From: an uncultured Oscillospiraceae bacterium
GTDB lineage: Bacteria; Bacillota; Clostridia; Oscillospirales; Oscillospiraceae
Reading direction: 5' to 3'
DNA: 62,416 bases
NCBI GenBank assembly: GCA_944387775.1
Contig: CALXGE010000002.1
Coordinates: 1 to 62,416, forward strand
This document shows positions 41,926 to 50,501 of this stretch, in pieces. Both the position numbers and the translations under genes were made by a program. Position 1 is the first letter of the stretch, and each line of letters begins with the position of its first letter. Under the pieces are notes generated by a model. The model did not search any database. It was not told the DNA's origin and worked only from the letters and a program-made list of their open reading frames with translations.

Positions 41926-42186
41926 CTACAGAATCAGAAGCAGTCCCAGAGCCAGCAGCAGCTCCTCGTCCTCTCCTTCACGGAACAGGAGGAACAAAAT
42001 GGCTAACAGCAGCAGATCACCTGTGTCCAGATCATCCAGCTTAAGCTTGCCCATGATCTGGGAGAGAAAGCCATTCATCCCGCTCTTTTGGCGGCTGGTC
42101 CCGCCACCGGAAAGCGGATGCTCCGGTTCACCGGTTGGTACCCGTTGATATACCCCGGCGTCATTGCGGACATAGCGGTTATACAT
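41926..42186 (-). CDS. Small conserved protein, unknown function
   Basis: 86 aa. A polar Tyr/Pro-rich N-terminus (MYNRYVRNDAGVYQRV) is followed by an acidic Leu-rich tail (DTGDLLLLAILFLLF, then ALGLLLIL) that is hydrophobic but interrupted by charged EGEDEE. The pattern is familiar from clostridial small proteins of unknown function. It overlaps the upstream gene by 8 bases and is last of a three-gene unit. Confidence 0.65.
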   Translation of the reverse strand: MYNRYVRNDAGVYQRVPTGEPEHPLSGGGTSRQKSGMNGFLSQIMGKLKLDDLDTGDLLLLAILFLLFREGEDEELLLALGLLLIL

Positions 42187-42589
42187 CGGATTCCCCCATT
42201 GCGGCCAGGAACTTCTTTCCCAGATGGATGAGCCTTGCGGCTTTTACCGCCCGCTCCACCTTTTCCTGGCGCTCCGGCTTTAAAAAAGGACGCAGGGCAT
42301 TGAGGAGCTGAAGACGGCGGTCCTGCTCCTCACCGCCCCGCAGCTCTCCGATCAGGGGCAGGAACCGCTGGATCATGCCAGGATCGATCTCTCCAAAAAG
42401 GTCGCTGATCCCAGAGAGGGGATTGGCCCCCGGCGGCTTTTCTTCGGAGGAAGCCGTGGTCTCTCCGTCTCCGGAAGATCCGCCAGGGGGTGTGCCGTCC
42501 AGATTCAGAGATTGAGCCAGCTGCATCACCTGGGCCATGGCGTTGGGATCGGACAGGATGGCATTCAGTTTTTCTTCAAAGTCGCTCAA
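42179..42589 (-). CDS. Small conserved helical protein, unknown function
   Basis: 136 aa: helical N-terminal repeat-like segment (FEEKLNAILSDPNAMAQVMQ), a Gly/Ser/Pro-rich linker (about 33-60), then a helical domain with LRPFLKPERQEKVERAVKAA. Start is TTG at 42589, supported by AAGGAGGGG 8-9 bases upstream; no ATG is available nearby. Shares the SPDAxA-type helical motif with the next upstream gene product. Confidence 0.65.
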   Translation of the reverse strand: MSDFEEKLNAILSDPNAMAQVMQLAQSLNLDGTPPGGSSGDGETTASSEEKPPGANPLSGISDLFGEIDPGMIQRFLPLIGELRGGEEQDRRLQLLNALRPFLKPERQEKVERAVKAARLIHLGKKFLAAMGESDV

Positions 42590-42612
42590 ATGCCGTCCCC
42601 TCCTTTATCGCT

Positions 42613-42873
42613 TTATTTTCCGCCCATCGTCTGATCCAGCCGGCGAAGGAGCGCCGCGCCATCGGGACTTCCTACGATGGATTTTACCATCTCCCGGAGC
42701 TGCTCCGGATTGCCTTTCGCCGCCTCCTGGGCTGCTTTCTGCAGGGCGGCCTGATCTCCACTCTGTGAGAGCATTTTTGCCAGCGCCTGGGCATCCGGTG
42801 ATTTTGCCAGAGCCGCAATGGCCTTCTTGTCGTTGAGAAACTGCTGCAGCTTAGAGGGTTCATTCTGTTTCAT
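42613..42873 (-). CDS. Small conserved helical protein, unknown function
   Basis: 86 aa, almost entirely helical: QQFLNDKKAIAALAKSPDAQ, ALQKAAQEAAKGNPEQLREM, SPDGAALLRRLDQTMG. The repeated short helices with S-P-D turns resemble the N-terminus of the following protein. Start 42873 follows AAAGGGAGG. First of three small genes downstream of nth but separated from it by a terminator. Confidence 0.65.
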   Translation of the reverse strand: MKQNEPSKLQQFLNDKKAIAALAKSPDAQALAKMLSQSGDQAALQKAAQEAAKGNPEQLREMVKSIVGSPDGAALLRRLDQTMGGK

Positions 42874-42928
42874 GCCGGGACCTCCCTTTCCTTGTCTTTC
42901 CAGTATATGTGCTGCAACGAAAAAATGT

Positions 42929-42956
42929 GCCCCCTCCAGAAGAAAAGGAGGGGGCA
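42929..42956 (-). terminator. Terminator after nth
   Basis: Stem GCCCCCTCC/GGAGGGGGC with a T run on the minus-strand side, between nth and the small-protein genes. Confidence 0.8.
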
Positions 42957-42998
42957 TAATTGAGATTTCTTATTTAAGGAAAGGGAAGGACCGGAAAA

Positions 42999-43646
42999 TC
43001 AGTTGCCTGTCTTAGTAAAATGATCGCACCAGGGGCGCAGGGTACAGTTGGCGCAGTCTGGACGCCGGGCTACACAAACCGCCCGGCCATGGAGGACCAT
43101 CCGGTGACAGAAATCGTTGCTCTCCTCCGGGGGAATCGCCTTGCGCAGCTGCATCTCCACCTTCAGCGGGTCTTTACTGCCGTCAGTGATCCCCAGCAGT
43201 CCGGTAATTCGGATGCAGTGGGTGTCGCAGACATAGCCCTCCTTACCGTAGACATCGCCCAGGATCAGATTGGCCGTCTTCCGGCCCACGCCGGGCAGTT
43301 TCAGCAGCTCCTCCATCGTATCCGGAACTTTTCCGCCGTACTCCGTCAGCAGCATGCGGCTGGCGGCCACGATGTCCCGGGCCTTGGCCCGCCAAAAGCC
43401 GGTGGAATGGATGATCTCGCCCACCTCCTCCTCAGTGGCGGCAGCCAAAGATTCCAGGGTGGGGAAGCGGGCATAGAGCACCGGGGTTACCATATTCACC
43501 CGGGCGTCCGTACATTGGGCAGCCAGACGCACGGAGAAAAGCAGCTCATAGGCCTTCTCCGGATCAAAGTCCAGGGAGCATATCGCATCGGGATAGAGGA
43601 CCTTCAGTTCCTCGATAATAGCGGAAATGGCTTCTTTGGTTTTCAT
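42999..43646 (-). CDS. nth: Endonuclease III
   Basis: 215 aa DNA glycosylase/AP lyase removing oxidised pyrimidines. The helix-hairpin-helix with catalytic Lys is in LPGVGRKTANLILG, the catalytic Asp in CDTHCIRITG; the C-terminal 4Fe-4S motif is C-X6-C-X2-C-X5-C (CVARRPDCANCTLRPWC). Start 43646 follows GAGGTGATG. Confidence 0.95.
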   Translation of the reverse strand: MKTKEAISAIIEELKVLYPDAICSLDFDPEKAYELLFSVRLAAQCTDARVNMVTPVLYARFPTLESLAAATEEEVGEIIHSTGFWRAKARDIVAASRMLLTEYGGKVPDTMEELLKLPGVGRKTANLILGDVYGKEGYVCDTHCIRITGLLGITDGSKDPLKVEMQLRKAIPPEESNDFCHRMVLHGRAVCVARRPDCANCTLRPWCDHFTKTGN

Positions 43647-43748
43647 CACATCACCTCGCTCCCCATCATACCACATCCTGCGACAAATTTCGAGGAAAAA
43701 ATCAGTGCAAAACTGAATCGGGTGTGGTACAATGATACAATCCGGGCA

Positions 43749-43839
43749 GTCAGGAAGGTGACATTGCCTGCGCAGGCAGTAATTTTCCTGGTTTTGTCCT
43801 GACAGACTGATCCCGGCGGCTTTCATACCGCCGGGACAT
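43749..43839 (+). promoter_or_regulatory. Structured leader of rarA (inverted repeats)
   Basis: Between a probable -10 region (TACAAT at 43728 and 43736) and rarA lie GTCAGGA/TCCTGAC enclosing the palindrome TGCCTGCGCAGGCA, followed by the 8-bp stem CCCGGCGG/CCGCCGGG. Neither hairpin has a T run. It could be a regulatory leader; no known class recognised. Confidence 0.3.
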
Positions 43840-43865
43840 ACACTGAGAAGAGAGGAGGGACCACT

Positions 43866-45134
43866 ATGGACAGGCCATTGGCTGACCGTATCCGCCCGAA
43901 AACTCTGGATGAAGTGGTAGGACAGCGGCATCTGCTGGGGCCCAACGCCCTGCTGCGCCGCTTTATTGAGAAGGGAACTGACGCCAACTTGGTGTTCTAC
44001 GGCCCCTCCGGTACCGGTAAGACCACCATTGCCAACATCATCGCTACCCAGACCCACCGTACTCTGTACAAGCTCAATGCCACCACCGCGTCCCTCCAGG
44101 ATATCAAGGATATCATGGCGGACGTGGGAACCATGATGGCACCCAAGGGGATACTGCTCTATCTGGATGAGATCCAGTACTTCAATAAGAAGCAGCAGCA
44201 GTCTCTGCTGGAGTTTATGGAAAATGGTGCCATCACCCTGATTGCCTCCACCACAGAGAACCCCTATTTCTATGTTTACAGTGCCCTGCTCAGCCGGAGC
44301 ACAGTGTTCGAGTTCAAGCCCGTTACCGCCCAGGAGGTGCTCCCGGCGGTGGAACGGGCCTTAGGTGTCGTTCGGCAGGAGAGCCAGCTGCCTCTTATCT
44401 GGGAGGAGGGGGTGCCGGACTACATCGCCCACGCCTGCGGTGGGGACGTGCGCAAGGCCATGAATGCAGTAGAACTGCTGTATGAGGCCGCTGTTCCCTG
44501 TAAAGGGGAACTCCTTCTCACGGTCTCTGACGCAGAGCAGGTGGCCCAGCGCAGCGCCATGCGCTATGATCGAGATGGAGACGCCCACTACGACCTGCTC
44601 TCTGCCTTGCAGAAGTCTATCCGAGGCAGCGACCCCGATGCAGCCGTCCACTATCTGGCCCGGCTTCTGGAGGCCGGAGACCTGCTGAGCCCCTGCCGGC
44701 GGCTGTTGGTCATTGCGGCGGAGGATATTGGCCTTGCCTATCCCATGGCCATCCCCATTGTGAAGGCCTGTGTGGACTCTGCCCTGCAGCTGGGGCTCCC
44801 GGAGGCTCGCCTCCCTCTGGGGGACGCGGCCATTCTTCTGGCCACAGCACCAAAATCCAACACCGGCCACAACGCTATCATTGCCGCCATGGAGGACGTG
44901 AAGCGGGGCAAGACCGGGGATATTCCCCGGCATCTCAAGAACGTCCACGCTGACTCTGCCGATGCGGGGCCGGTGGCAAAGTACAAATACCCCCACGTTT
45001 ACCCCAACCGCTGGGTGGAGCAGCAGTACCTGCCTGACGAGCTGGTGGGGACCTCCTATTACCAGTGGGGGGAGAACAAGACCGAGCAGGCCGCCAAGGC
45101 CTACTGGGAGAAGATCAAGGGAAAACCGCTCTGA
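43866..45134 (+). CDS. rarA: Replication-associated recombination protein RarA (MgsA) AAA+ ATPase
   Basis: 422 aa clamp-loader-like ATPase acting at stalled replication forks. N-terminal RPKTLDEVVGQRHLLG, Walker A YGPSGTGKTT, Walker B LLYLDEIQYF, sensor STTENPYF, and the C-terminal MgsA domain with KSIRGSDPDAAVHYLARLLE. GAGAGGAGGG precedes the ATG. Confidence 0.95.
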   Translation: MDRPLADRIRPKTLDEVVGQRHLLGPNALLRRFIEKGTDANLVFYGPSGTGKTTIANIIATQTHRTLYKLNATTASLQDIKDIMADVGTMMAPKGILLYLDEIQYFNKKQQQSLLEFMENGAITLIASTTENPYFYVYSALLSRSTVFEFKPVTAQEVLPAVERALGVVRQESQLPLIWEEGVPDYIAHACGGDVRKAMNAVELLYEAAVPCKGELLLTVSDAEQVAQRSAMRYDRDGDAHYDLLSALQKSIRGSDPDAAVHYLARLLEAGDLLSPCRRLLVIAAEDIGLAYPMAIPIVKACVDSALQLGLPEARLPLGDAAILLATAPKSNTGHNAIIAAMEDVKRGKTGDIPRHLKNVHADSADAGPVAKYKYPHVYPNRWVEQQYLPDELVGTSYYQWGENKTEQAAKAYWEKIKGKPL

Positions 45135-45141
45135 TCTGTGG

Positions 45142-46023
45142 TCAGTAGACCCAGTTCTCTGTAGTACCGTCAGTGATGAAATAGCGCAGGGGGGAAGGGG
45201 CCCTGGCCCGGCCCAGCCTGCGGATCACCTGGAGCTTGATTTTTCGGCTTTCCGGCCGGATAGACTTGATGTAGACGGATACGCTGTCCCCTGGGGCCAG
45301 CCCCTGTTTCCACTCTGCGAGGCCAGAAAGGTTGGGGGTCAGTTCGATGAAGACGCCATAGTCCTGGATGCTGCGGACAATGCCGGTGACGGTATCACCG
45401 GGTGCAAATCCGGCAGCGTTTTCCAGCCATGTCCCCAGCAGCTCCTTGTGACTTAAGTAGATCCGGCAGGCGGGAGCATCCACAGCGGTAACCGTCACCA
45501 GAATATCCTGCCCCACGGCAAAACGGTCGGCGGGGTGGGAGATGCGGGCGGCGGAGATCCGTTCCAGGGGTACCAGGGAGGTAAAGCCACAGCCCAAATC
45601 CACAAAGGCGCCAAAGTGCTCCAGGTGGGTAACTCGGGCGGGAAGAACGACCCCAGGCCGAGCATATTCCAGTAGCCAGGACATAGCCTGTTCCTGGGCG
45701 GCTCTGCGGGACAATGTGAGATGGGGCTTTCCTCCGCCGTCCACCTCGATCTTCGTTACCGTACAGGATACCGGTAGTCCCACCCTGGACAGGACAGCGA
45801 TCTCCCGCTGGGCCCCACTGACGGCGGGGTGGACCGCGTCCTCCCGGGGAATGATCCCTTCATAACCGCCCAGGTCTATTGCCAGCTCTCCTTGACTGCT
45901 GCAGCGGAGGGCTAGGCCTGTGAGCACCGTCTGCCGATCCATGGCCTCCCGCAGAGCAGATAGGGGCTGATGCTCCGGAAATAGTGGTCCCACGCCCTCC
46001 GGCAGGAATTCATCTCTATGCAA
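45142..46023 (-). CDS. S1 RNA-binding domain protein (ribosomal S1-like)
   Basis: 293 aa with S1-type OB folds. The first part (about 30-110) contains GELAIDLGGYEGIIPREDAV; a central S1 domain (about 120-190) contains GVVLPARVTHLEHFGAFVDL; the C-terminal one (about 215-280) contains GDTVTGIVRSIQDYGVFIEL. Such proteins bind RNA; the clostridial paralogue has no defined function. The start is uncertain: a TTG at 46023 preceded by AAGGGTGG is preferred because LHRDEFLPEG matches the expected N-terminus; upstream codons look non-coding. Confidence 0.82.
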   Translation of the reverse strand: MHRDEFLPEGVGPLFPEHQPLSALREAMDRQTVLTGLALRCSSQGELAIDLGGYEGIIPREDAVHPAVSGAQREIAVLSRVGLPVSCTVTKIEVDGGGKPHLTLSRRAAQEQAMSWLLEYARPGVVLPARVTHLEHFGAFVDLGCGFTSLVPLERISAARISHPADRFAVGQDILVTVTAVDAPACRIYLSHKELLGTWLENAAGFAPGDTVTGIVRSIQDYGVFIELTPNLSGLAEWKQGLAPGDSVSVYIKSIRPESRKIKLQVIRRLGRARAPSPLRYFITDGTTENWVY

Positions 46024-46124
46024 ACAACACACCACCCTTTTTCTAATTGGCACGGGGGAGCACTCCGGCACCGTTTTGGCGCTGCATCCGCGCCCCACAT
46101 GAACCATCCTATGCAAGGCCATGC

Positions 46125-46154
46125 TTGACTGTTGCGGCTTTCATTTAATATAAT
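46125..46154 (+). promoter_or_regulatory. Promoter of the DUF951 unit
   Basis: TTGACT (46125-46130), 18-base spacer, TATAAT (46149-46154), about 105 bases before the DUF951 start. Confidence 0.65.
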
Positions 46155-46259
46155 TGATAATCTGACCGTTGACAGGAGAATCTTACACCGAGACCTCACG
46201 ATTTTTGGAACCCTGTCGGGTCCCGGAGAGCGGCGGCTACGCGGGGAAGGAGGCGGACA

Positions 46260-46451
46260 ATGGATCTCAAATTGAATCAGAAAGTGGAACTGAAAAAATC
46301 CCACCCCTGCGGAAGTAAGGTATGGACCATTCTGCGGGTGGGTATGGATATTAAGCTGCGCTGCGAGGGCTGCGGCCATGAGCTGATGCTGCCCCGAAGC
46401 AAAGCGGAAAAAGCCATCAAAAAAATCCTGAGCGAGGAGGAGCCGAAATGA
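46260..46451 (+). CDS. DUF951 family protein
   Basis: 63 aa, matching DUF951: KVELKKSHPCGSKVWTILR, then CEGCGHELMLPRSKAEK. Cys residues (one in HPCG, two in CEGCG) could bind metal or nucleic acid; function unknown. GGGAAGGAGG precedes the ATG. Its stop overlaps the ATG of the next tiny gene. Confidence 0.88.
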   Translation: MDLKLNQKVELKKSHPCGSKVWTILRVGMDIKLRCEGCGHELMLPRSKAEKAIKKILSEEEPK

Positions 46452-46543
46452 GTCCAAAATGGGTCAAGATCATCTCCCGGGTGATCATCGCCCTGCTGGT
46501 ACTGTCCATGGTGGCGGGACTGATCCTGCCGCTGGTGGGCTGA
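46448..46543 (+). CDS. Small single-span membrane protein (31 aa)
   Basis: ATG overlaps the DUF951 stop (ATGA), with GAGGAGG just upstream in the DUF951 coding sequence. The product has a basic head MSPKWVKIISR and one membrane helix (VIIALLVLSMVAGLIL). It recalls the DUF4044-type small membrane proteins of Firmicutes, but this is by appearance only. Coupling and ribosome site make it a probable real gene. Confidence 0.6.
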   Translation: MSPKWVKIISRVIIALLVLSMVAGLILPLVG

Positions 46544-46580
46544 TGCCGGCAGATACACAAGTACAAAAGGACATAAAAGC

Positions 46581-46613
46581 GGCGCGCTGCAAGGAGGGTC
46601 TTTGCAGCGCGCC
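46581..46613. terminator. Bidirectional terminator at the end of the gcv operon
   Basis: Perfect 12-bp stem GGCGCGCTGCAA/TTGCAGCGCGCC with T-rich tails on both sides, between the convergent DUF951 unit and lpdA. Confidence 0.85.
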
Positions 46614-46647
46614 ATATCGTTTTTCCGCAAGCCTCAACAAGTCTCCA

Positions 46648-48018
46648 TCATGCTTTCAGCTTGCCGCAGAGATCTTCCAGAGCATCCCCCATAGCCTCCT
46701 CAAAGGTGGGGTGGGGACGCATGGCAGAGAGCAGCTGCTGTGCCGTCATGCCGTTGACCACAGCGGTGGTAACCTGGGTGATCATATCCGTGGCCCGCTG
46801 GCACATAAGCTGGGCCCCCAGGATCACACCCGTATCGGCGTCTGCCACAATTTTCATAAAGCCCCGCTCGCCGTCGGCGATCACAGTCTTGCCGTTGGCG
46901 GACATAAGGCATTTTCCAACCTTTACTGCCTGGCCCTGAGCTTTGGCTTCGTCGGCGGTAATGCCTACGGCGGCAATCTCGGGATCGGTGTAAATGCAGG
47001 AGGGGATGTAACGTCCGTCAATGACCGGTTCATTTCCCGCCAGCAGTTCCACGCAGTCAGTACCCTGGGCAGAGGCCACATGGGCCAGCTGCACCTTGGC
47101 GGTCACATCTCCCACAGCATAGATGCCGGGGACGCTGGTCTGGTAATGCTCGTCGGTGAGGATCCGGCCCCGCTCCATATCCAGGGAGAAGCCCTCACCG
47201 AAGAGACCGGCAGTGTTGGGCCGACGGCCGATGGCGCAGAGAACTGCCTCGCCCCGGGCCTCGCCGGGCTGGTCTTTGCAGGTGTAACGGACTGCCAGGG
47301 AACCATCCTCAGCCTTCTCCACGGCGCTGACCATAGACCCTGGGAACACCTTCACGCCCCGCTTTTTCAGGATCATAGTCAGGTTCTGGCAGATTTCGCG
47401 GTCCATGTTGGGAAGAATCCGGTCCATAGCCTCTAAAATAGTGACCTCGCAGCCCATGGCGCTGTAGACGGAGGCCAGTTCCACGCCGATAACGCCGCCG
47501 CCGATAATCACCAGGGAGGAGAACAGTTTTCCCTCTCCCTCCAGCAGCTCATCGGAGGTCACTGCCAGCTCCAGGCCGGGGATGGGAGGCCGGGCAGGGA
47601 TGGAGCCGGTGGCGATGAGAATGTTGTCTGCGGTATAGGTCTCATCATTTACCGACACCTTGCCCGGCTCTACAATGGTACCGGTGCCGCGGATCAGGTC
47701 CACTTTCTTCTGCTTGAAGAGTCCCTCAATGCCAAGGCGCAGCTTCTCCGTCACATCCGCCTTCCTACGGTGGGCGGTAGCAAAGTCAATAGAGAGGTCC
47801 TGGGCGTGTACGCCAAACTTCTCTCCCTCCTTGGCCTGGGTATAGATCTCCGCGGTGTGCAGCAGGGCCTTGGTGGGAATGCAGCCCCTGTTGAGGCAGG
47901 TGCCGCCCACATCGCGGTTCTCCACCACGGCGGTTTTCATGCCCAGCTTGGCTGCCCGAAGAGCGGACACATAGCCGCCGGGTCCTGCGCCAATGACGAT
48001 CAATTGATAATCGCTCAT
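46648..48018 (-). CDS. lpdA: Dihydrolipoyl dehydrogenase (glycine cleavage L protein)
   Basis: 456 aa flavoprotein disulphide reductase that reoxidises dihydrolipoyl-GcvH with NAD+. FAD motif VIGAGPGGYVSALRAA, redox disulphide GGTCLNRGCIPTKALL, NAD motif IIGGGVIGVELASVYSAMG, and the C-terminal His-Glu in HPTFEEA. Start 48018 follows AAAGGAG. Last gene of the glycine cleavage operon, so it probably serves that complex. Confidence 0.96.
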   Translation of the reverse strand: MSDYQLIVIGAGPGGYVSALRAAKLGMKTAVVENRDVGGTCLNRGCIPTKALLHTAEIYTQAKEGEKFGVHAQDLSIDFATAHRRKADVTEKLRLGIEGLFKQKKVDLIRGTGTIVEPGKVSVNDETYTADNILIATGSIPARPPIPGLELAVTSDELLEGEGKLFSSLVIIGGGVIGVELASVYSAMGCEVTILEAMDRILPNMDREICQNLTMILKKRGVKVFPGSMVSAVEKAEDGSLAVRYTCKDQPGEARGEAVLCAIGRRPNTAGLFGEGFSLDMERGRILTDEHYQTSVPGIYAVGDVTAKVQLAHVASAQGTDCVELLAGNEPVIDGRYIPSCIYTDPEIAAVGITADEAKAQGQAVKVGKCLMSANGKTVIADGERGFMKIVADADTGVILGAQLMCQRATDMITQVTTAVVNGMTAQQLLSAMRPHPTFEEAMGDALEDLCGKLKA

Positions 48019-48079
48019 GGTTGTATTTGCTCCTTTTCCTGGCCCCGGACCGTCATGGTCCGGGACCGCTGTATGTAAG

Positions 48080-49066
48080 TTACAGGTTCTGCTCCGCCAG
48101 GAGGGTACAGATATCTCGCTGTATCTCCTGGGGGATAGGGGCATGCTCCACCGCCTGGCATAACTGTGACAGGTGGAAAGGGCAGCCGGTGAGGGCCCGC
48201 TCCAGAGGGGAGGCGAATGACGGGTCCATGGCATCGGTATACACTGCCGCTTCCTGAACGGTACCTCCGTCCGCTGCCAGCTGTATAGTGATTTCTCCCC
48301 AGGGATATTTTCCCGCACACTGGGCGGTGAAGGCCAGCCGCCGGCCATAGACCCATTCCCAGCTGCGGTAACGCTCCTCCAGAGCACCTATCTCTTTTTC
48401 ATCCAAATCTGCGAGGGAGAGGTGCTCTGCGGGAAGCTGGTATACCTGGGAAAATGCCTCCGCCAGAACTTCTTTCATCCTCGAAATTGTTAACTCAGGG
48501 CACAGTTCCCTCAAATTGATCACTCTAGAACGGACAGAAGGCACACCCTTAGCCTGAAGCTTGGCAGGGGAGGGGCTGAGATACTTGCCCATCATCTCCA
48601 TATTCGCATCCACAAGAATGGTGCCATGGTGATAGCGGCGTCCGTGGTGCTGGTAGAAAGCATTACCGGAAAATTTCCGGCCATCGGCCAGGATGTCATT
48701 TCGGCCGGAGCACTCCGCCGGGATGCCCAGCTGCCGGCAGGCGGTGGTGATCACCGACAGCTGCCTGTGAAGGTCGTAGTCCTCCGAACGGACCAGAAAG
48801 GTAAAGTTCAGGTTCCCCATGTCGTGGTATACCGTCCCGCCGCCGGAGAGTCGCCGGGCCAGACGGCCGCCGTCGGCCTCCAGCAGAGAGGTGCGGCACT
48901 CCAACCAGGGGTTCTGGTTGCTGCCAATGACCACAGTATGGCGGTTCTGCCAGAGATAGAGGATGCAGTCCCCGGGCTCCGCCTTGTTGAACAGGTATTC
49001 CTCCAGGGCCAGGTTGTGGTAGGGGTCCGTGGTATCCGTCTCCAGAAGGAAGAGCCGCTGGATCAT
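48080..49066 (-). CDS. lplA: Lipoate-protein ligase A
   Basis: 328 aa including the accessory C-terminal domain. Motifs RRLSGGGTVYHDMGNLNFTF and DGRKFSGNAFY are the lipoyl-adenylate site. It attaches lipoate (ATP-dependent) to GcvH Lys. It starts 3 bases after gcvPB, so it is co-expressed with the protein it modifies, suggesting the organism relies on scavenged lipoate for glycine cleavage. Confidence 0.95.
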   Translation of the reverse strand: MIQRLFLLETDTTDPYHNLALEEYLFNKAEPGDCILYLWQNRHTVVIGSNQNPWLECRTSLLEADGGRLARRLSGGGTVYHDMGNLNFTFLVRSEDYDLHRQLSVITTACRQLGIPAECSGRNDILADGRKFSGNAFYQHHGRRYHHGTILVDANMEMMGKYLSPSPAKLQAKGVPSVRSRVINLRELCPELTISRMKEVLAEAFSQVYQLPAEHLSLADLDEKEIGALEERYRSWEWVYGRRLAFTAQCAGKYPWGEITIQLAADGGTVQEAAVYTDAMDPSFASPLERALTGCPFHLSQLCQAVEHAPIPQEIQRDICTLLAEQNL

Positions 49067-49069
49067 ACC

Positions 49070-50500
49070 TTATTCCTCCGTATACCGCAGCACCGGGTTC
49101 CGGGCAGCGCCCACCTCGTCCAGACGGCGGATCGGCGTGGTCAAGGGAGCGTCGTGGAGGGCCTGGGCATCGCTGTGGGCCAGATCCCACAGCTTGAGGA
49201 ACACATCGCAGGCCTCGTCCAAAGTCTCCTTGCTCTCCGTCTCTGTGGGCTCAATCATCAGTGCTTCGTGGACAATGAGGGGGAAATACATCGTGGGGGG
49301 ATGGATGCCGTTATCCAGAAGGCCCTTGGCGATGTCCATAGCGGATACGCCGGTCTCATGGAGCAGGTCCTCCAGGCACATGACAAACTCGTGCATGCAG
49401 GGCACGTCGTAGGCCATGGTGTACTTCTCCTTCAGCCGCTTCATCATGTAGTTGGCATTGAGAACGGCGTTTTCCGCTGCCTCGGGGATACCGGCCTTGC
49501 CCAGGGTCAGGACGTAGGTCAGGGCCTTCACCACCACGGTGAAGTTGCCGTAGAAATCCTTCACCCGGCCGATGGAGTGCTCAGGAGTGACAAAATGGTA
49601 GCTGCCGTCCTCGGCTTTTTCCACCATGGGGCCGGGGAGGAAGGGCTTGAGCAGGGCCTTGCAGCCCACCGCGCCGGAACCGGGTCCGCCGCCGCCATGG
49701 GGGGTGGAGAAGGTCTTGTGAAGGTTCAGGTGGATCACGTCAAAGCCCATGTCGCCGGGGCGGACCACGCCCATGACGGCGTTGAGGTTGGCACCGTCAT
49801 AGTAGCAGAGGCCACCTGCGTCGTGGACAATCTTGGTGATCTCCAGAATGTTCTTATCAAAGATACCCACCGTGTTGGGATTGGTAAGCATCAGGCCCGC
49901 GGTATCGGGGCCGACTGCAGCGCGCAGCGCCTCCACATCCACACAGCCGTCGGGGGCGGAGGGGATGTTCACCACCGTGTACCCGGCCATCACCGCCGAG
50001 GCGGGGTTGGTGCCGTGGGCGGAGTCGGGGACGATGATCTTGGTGCGGGTGCTGTCGCCCCGATGGTGGTGATAGGCTTTGATGAGCAGAAGGCCGGTAA
50101 ACTCACCGTGGGCGCCGGCGGCGGGCTGGAAGGTCATGGCGTCCATGCCGGTGATCTCACTCAGCAGCTTCTCCGCCGTGGCATAGACCTCCAGGCAGCC
50201 CTGGACAGTGCTCTCCGGCTGGAGGGGGTGGATCTGGGTGAAGCCCGGTAGGGCGGCCATATCCTCGTTGATCTTGGGGTTGTACTTCATGGTGCAGGAG
50301 CCCAAGGGGTAGAAGCCGTCGTTGACGCCGTGGACCCGCTTGGCAAGAGCGGTGTAGTGGCGGGTCAGCTCTGTCTCCGATACCTGGGGCAGGGGCAGGG
50401 GAGCCTTCCGCTCCTGGGACAGGGACACCTCCGGCACATCGCAGGAGGGGAGCATATCCAGGTGCTGACCGGGAGCGCCTTTTTCAAAAATCAGCTTCAT
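49070..50500 (-). CDS. gcvPB: Glycine dehydrogenase (decarboxylating) subunit 2
   Basis: 476 aa PLP subunit of the split P protein. The PLP Lys lies in HLNLHKTFSTPHGGGGPGSG; other markers are GSCTMKYNPKIN and HGTNPASAVMAGY. With GcvPA it decarboxylates glycine and passes the aminomethyl group to GcvH. GGAGG precedes the ATG, which lies 1 base after the gcvPA stop. Confidence 0.97.
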   Translation of the reverse strand: MKLIFEKGAPGQHLDMLPSCDVPEVSLSQERKAPLPLPQVSETELTRHYTALAKRVHGVNDGFYPLGSCTMKYNPKINEDMAALPGFTQIHPLQPESTVQGCLEVYATAEKLLSEITGMDAMTFQPAAGAHGEFTGLLLIKAYHHHRGDSTRTKIIVPDSAHGTNPASAVMAGYTVVNIPSAPDGCVDVEALRAAVGPDTAGLMLTNPNTVGIFDKNILEITKIVHDAGGLCYYDGANLNAVMGVVRPGDMGFDVIHLNLHKTFSTPHGGGGPGSGAVGCKALLKPFLPGPMVEKAEDGSYHFVTPEHSIGRVKDFYGNFTVVVKALTYVLTLGKAGIPEAAENAVLNANYMMKRLKEKYTMAYDVPCMHEFVMCLEDLLHETGVSAMDIAKGLLDNGIHPPTMYFPLIVHEALMIEPTETESKETLDEACDVFLKLWDLAHSDAQALHDAPLTTPIRRLDEVGAARNPVLRYTEE

Positions 50501-50501
50501 C

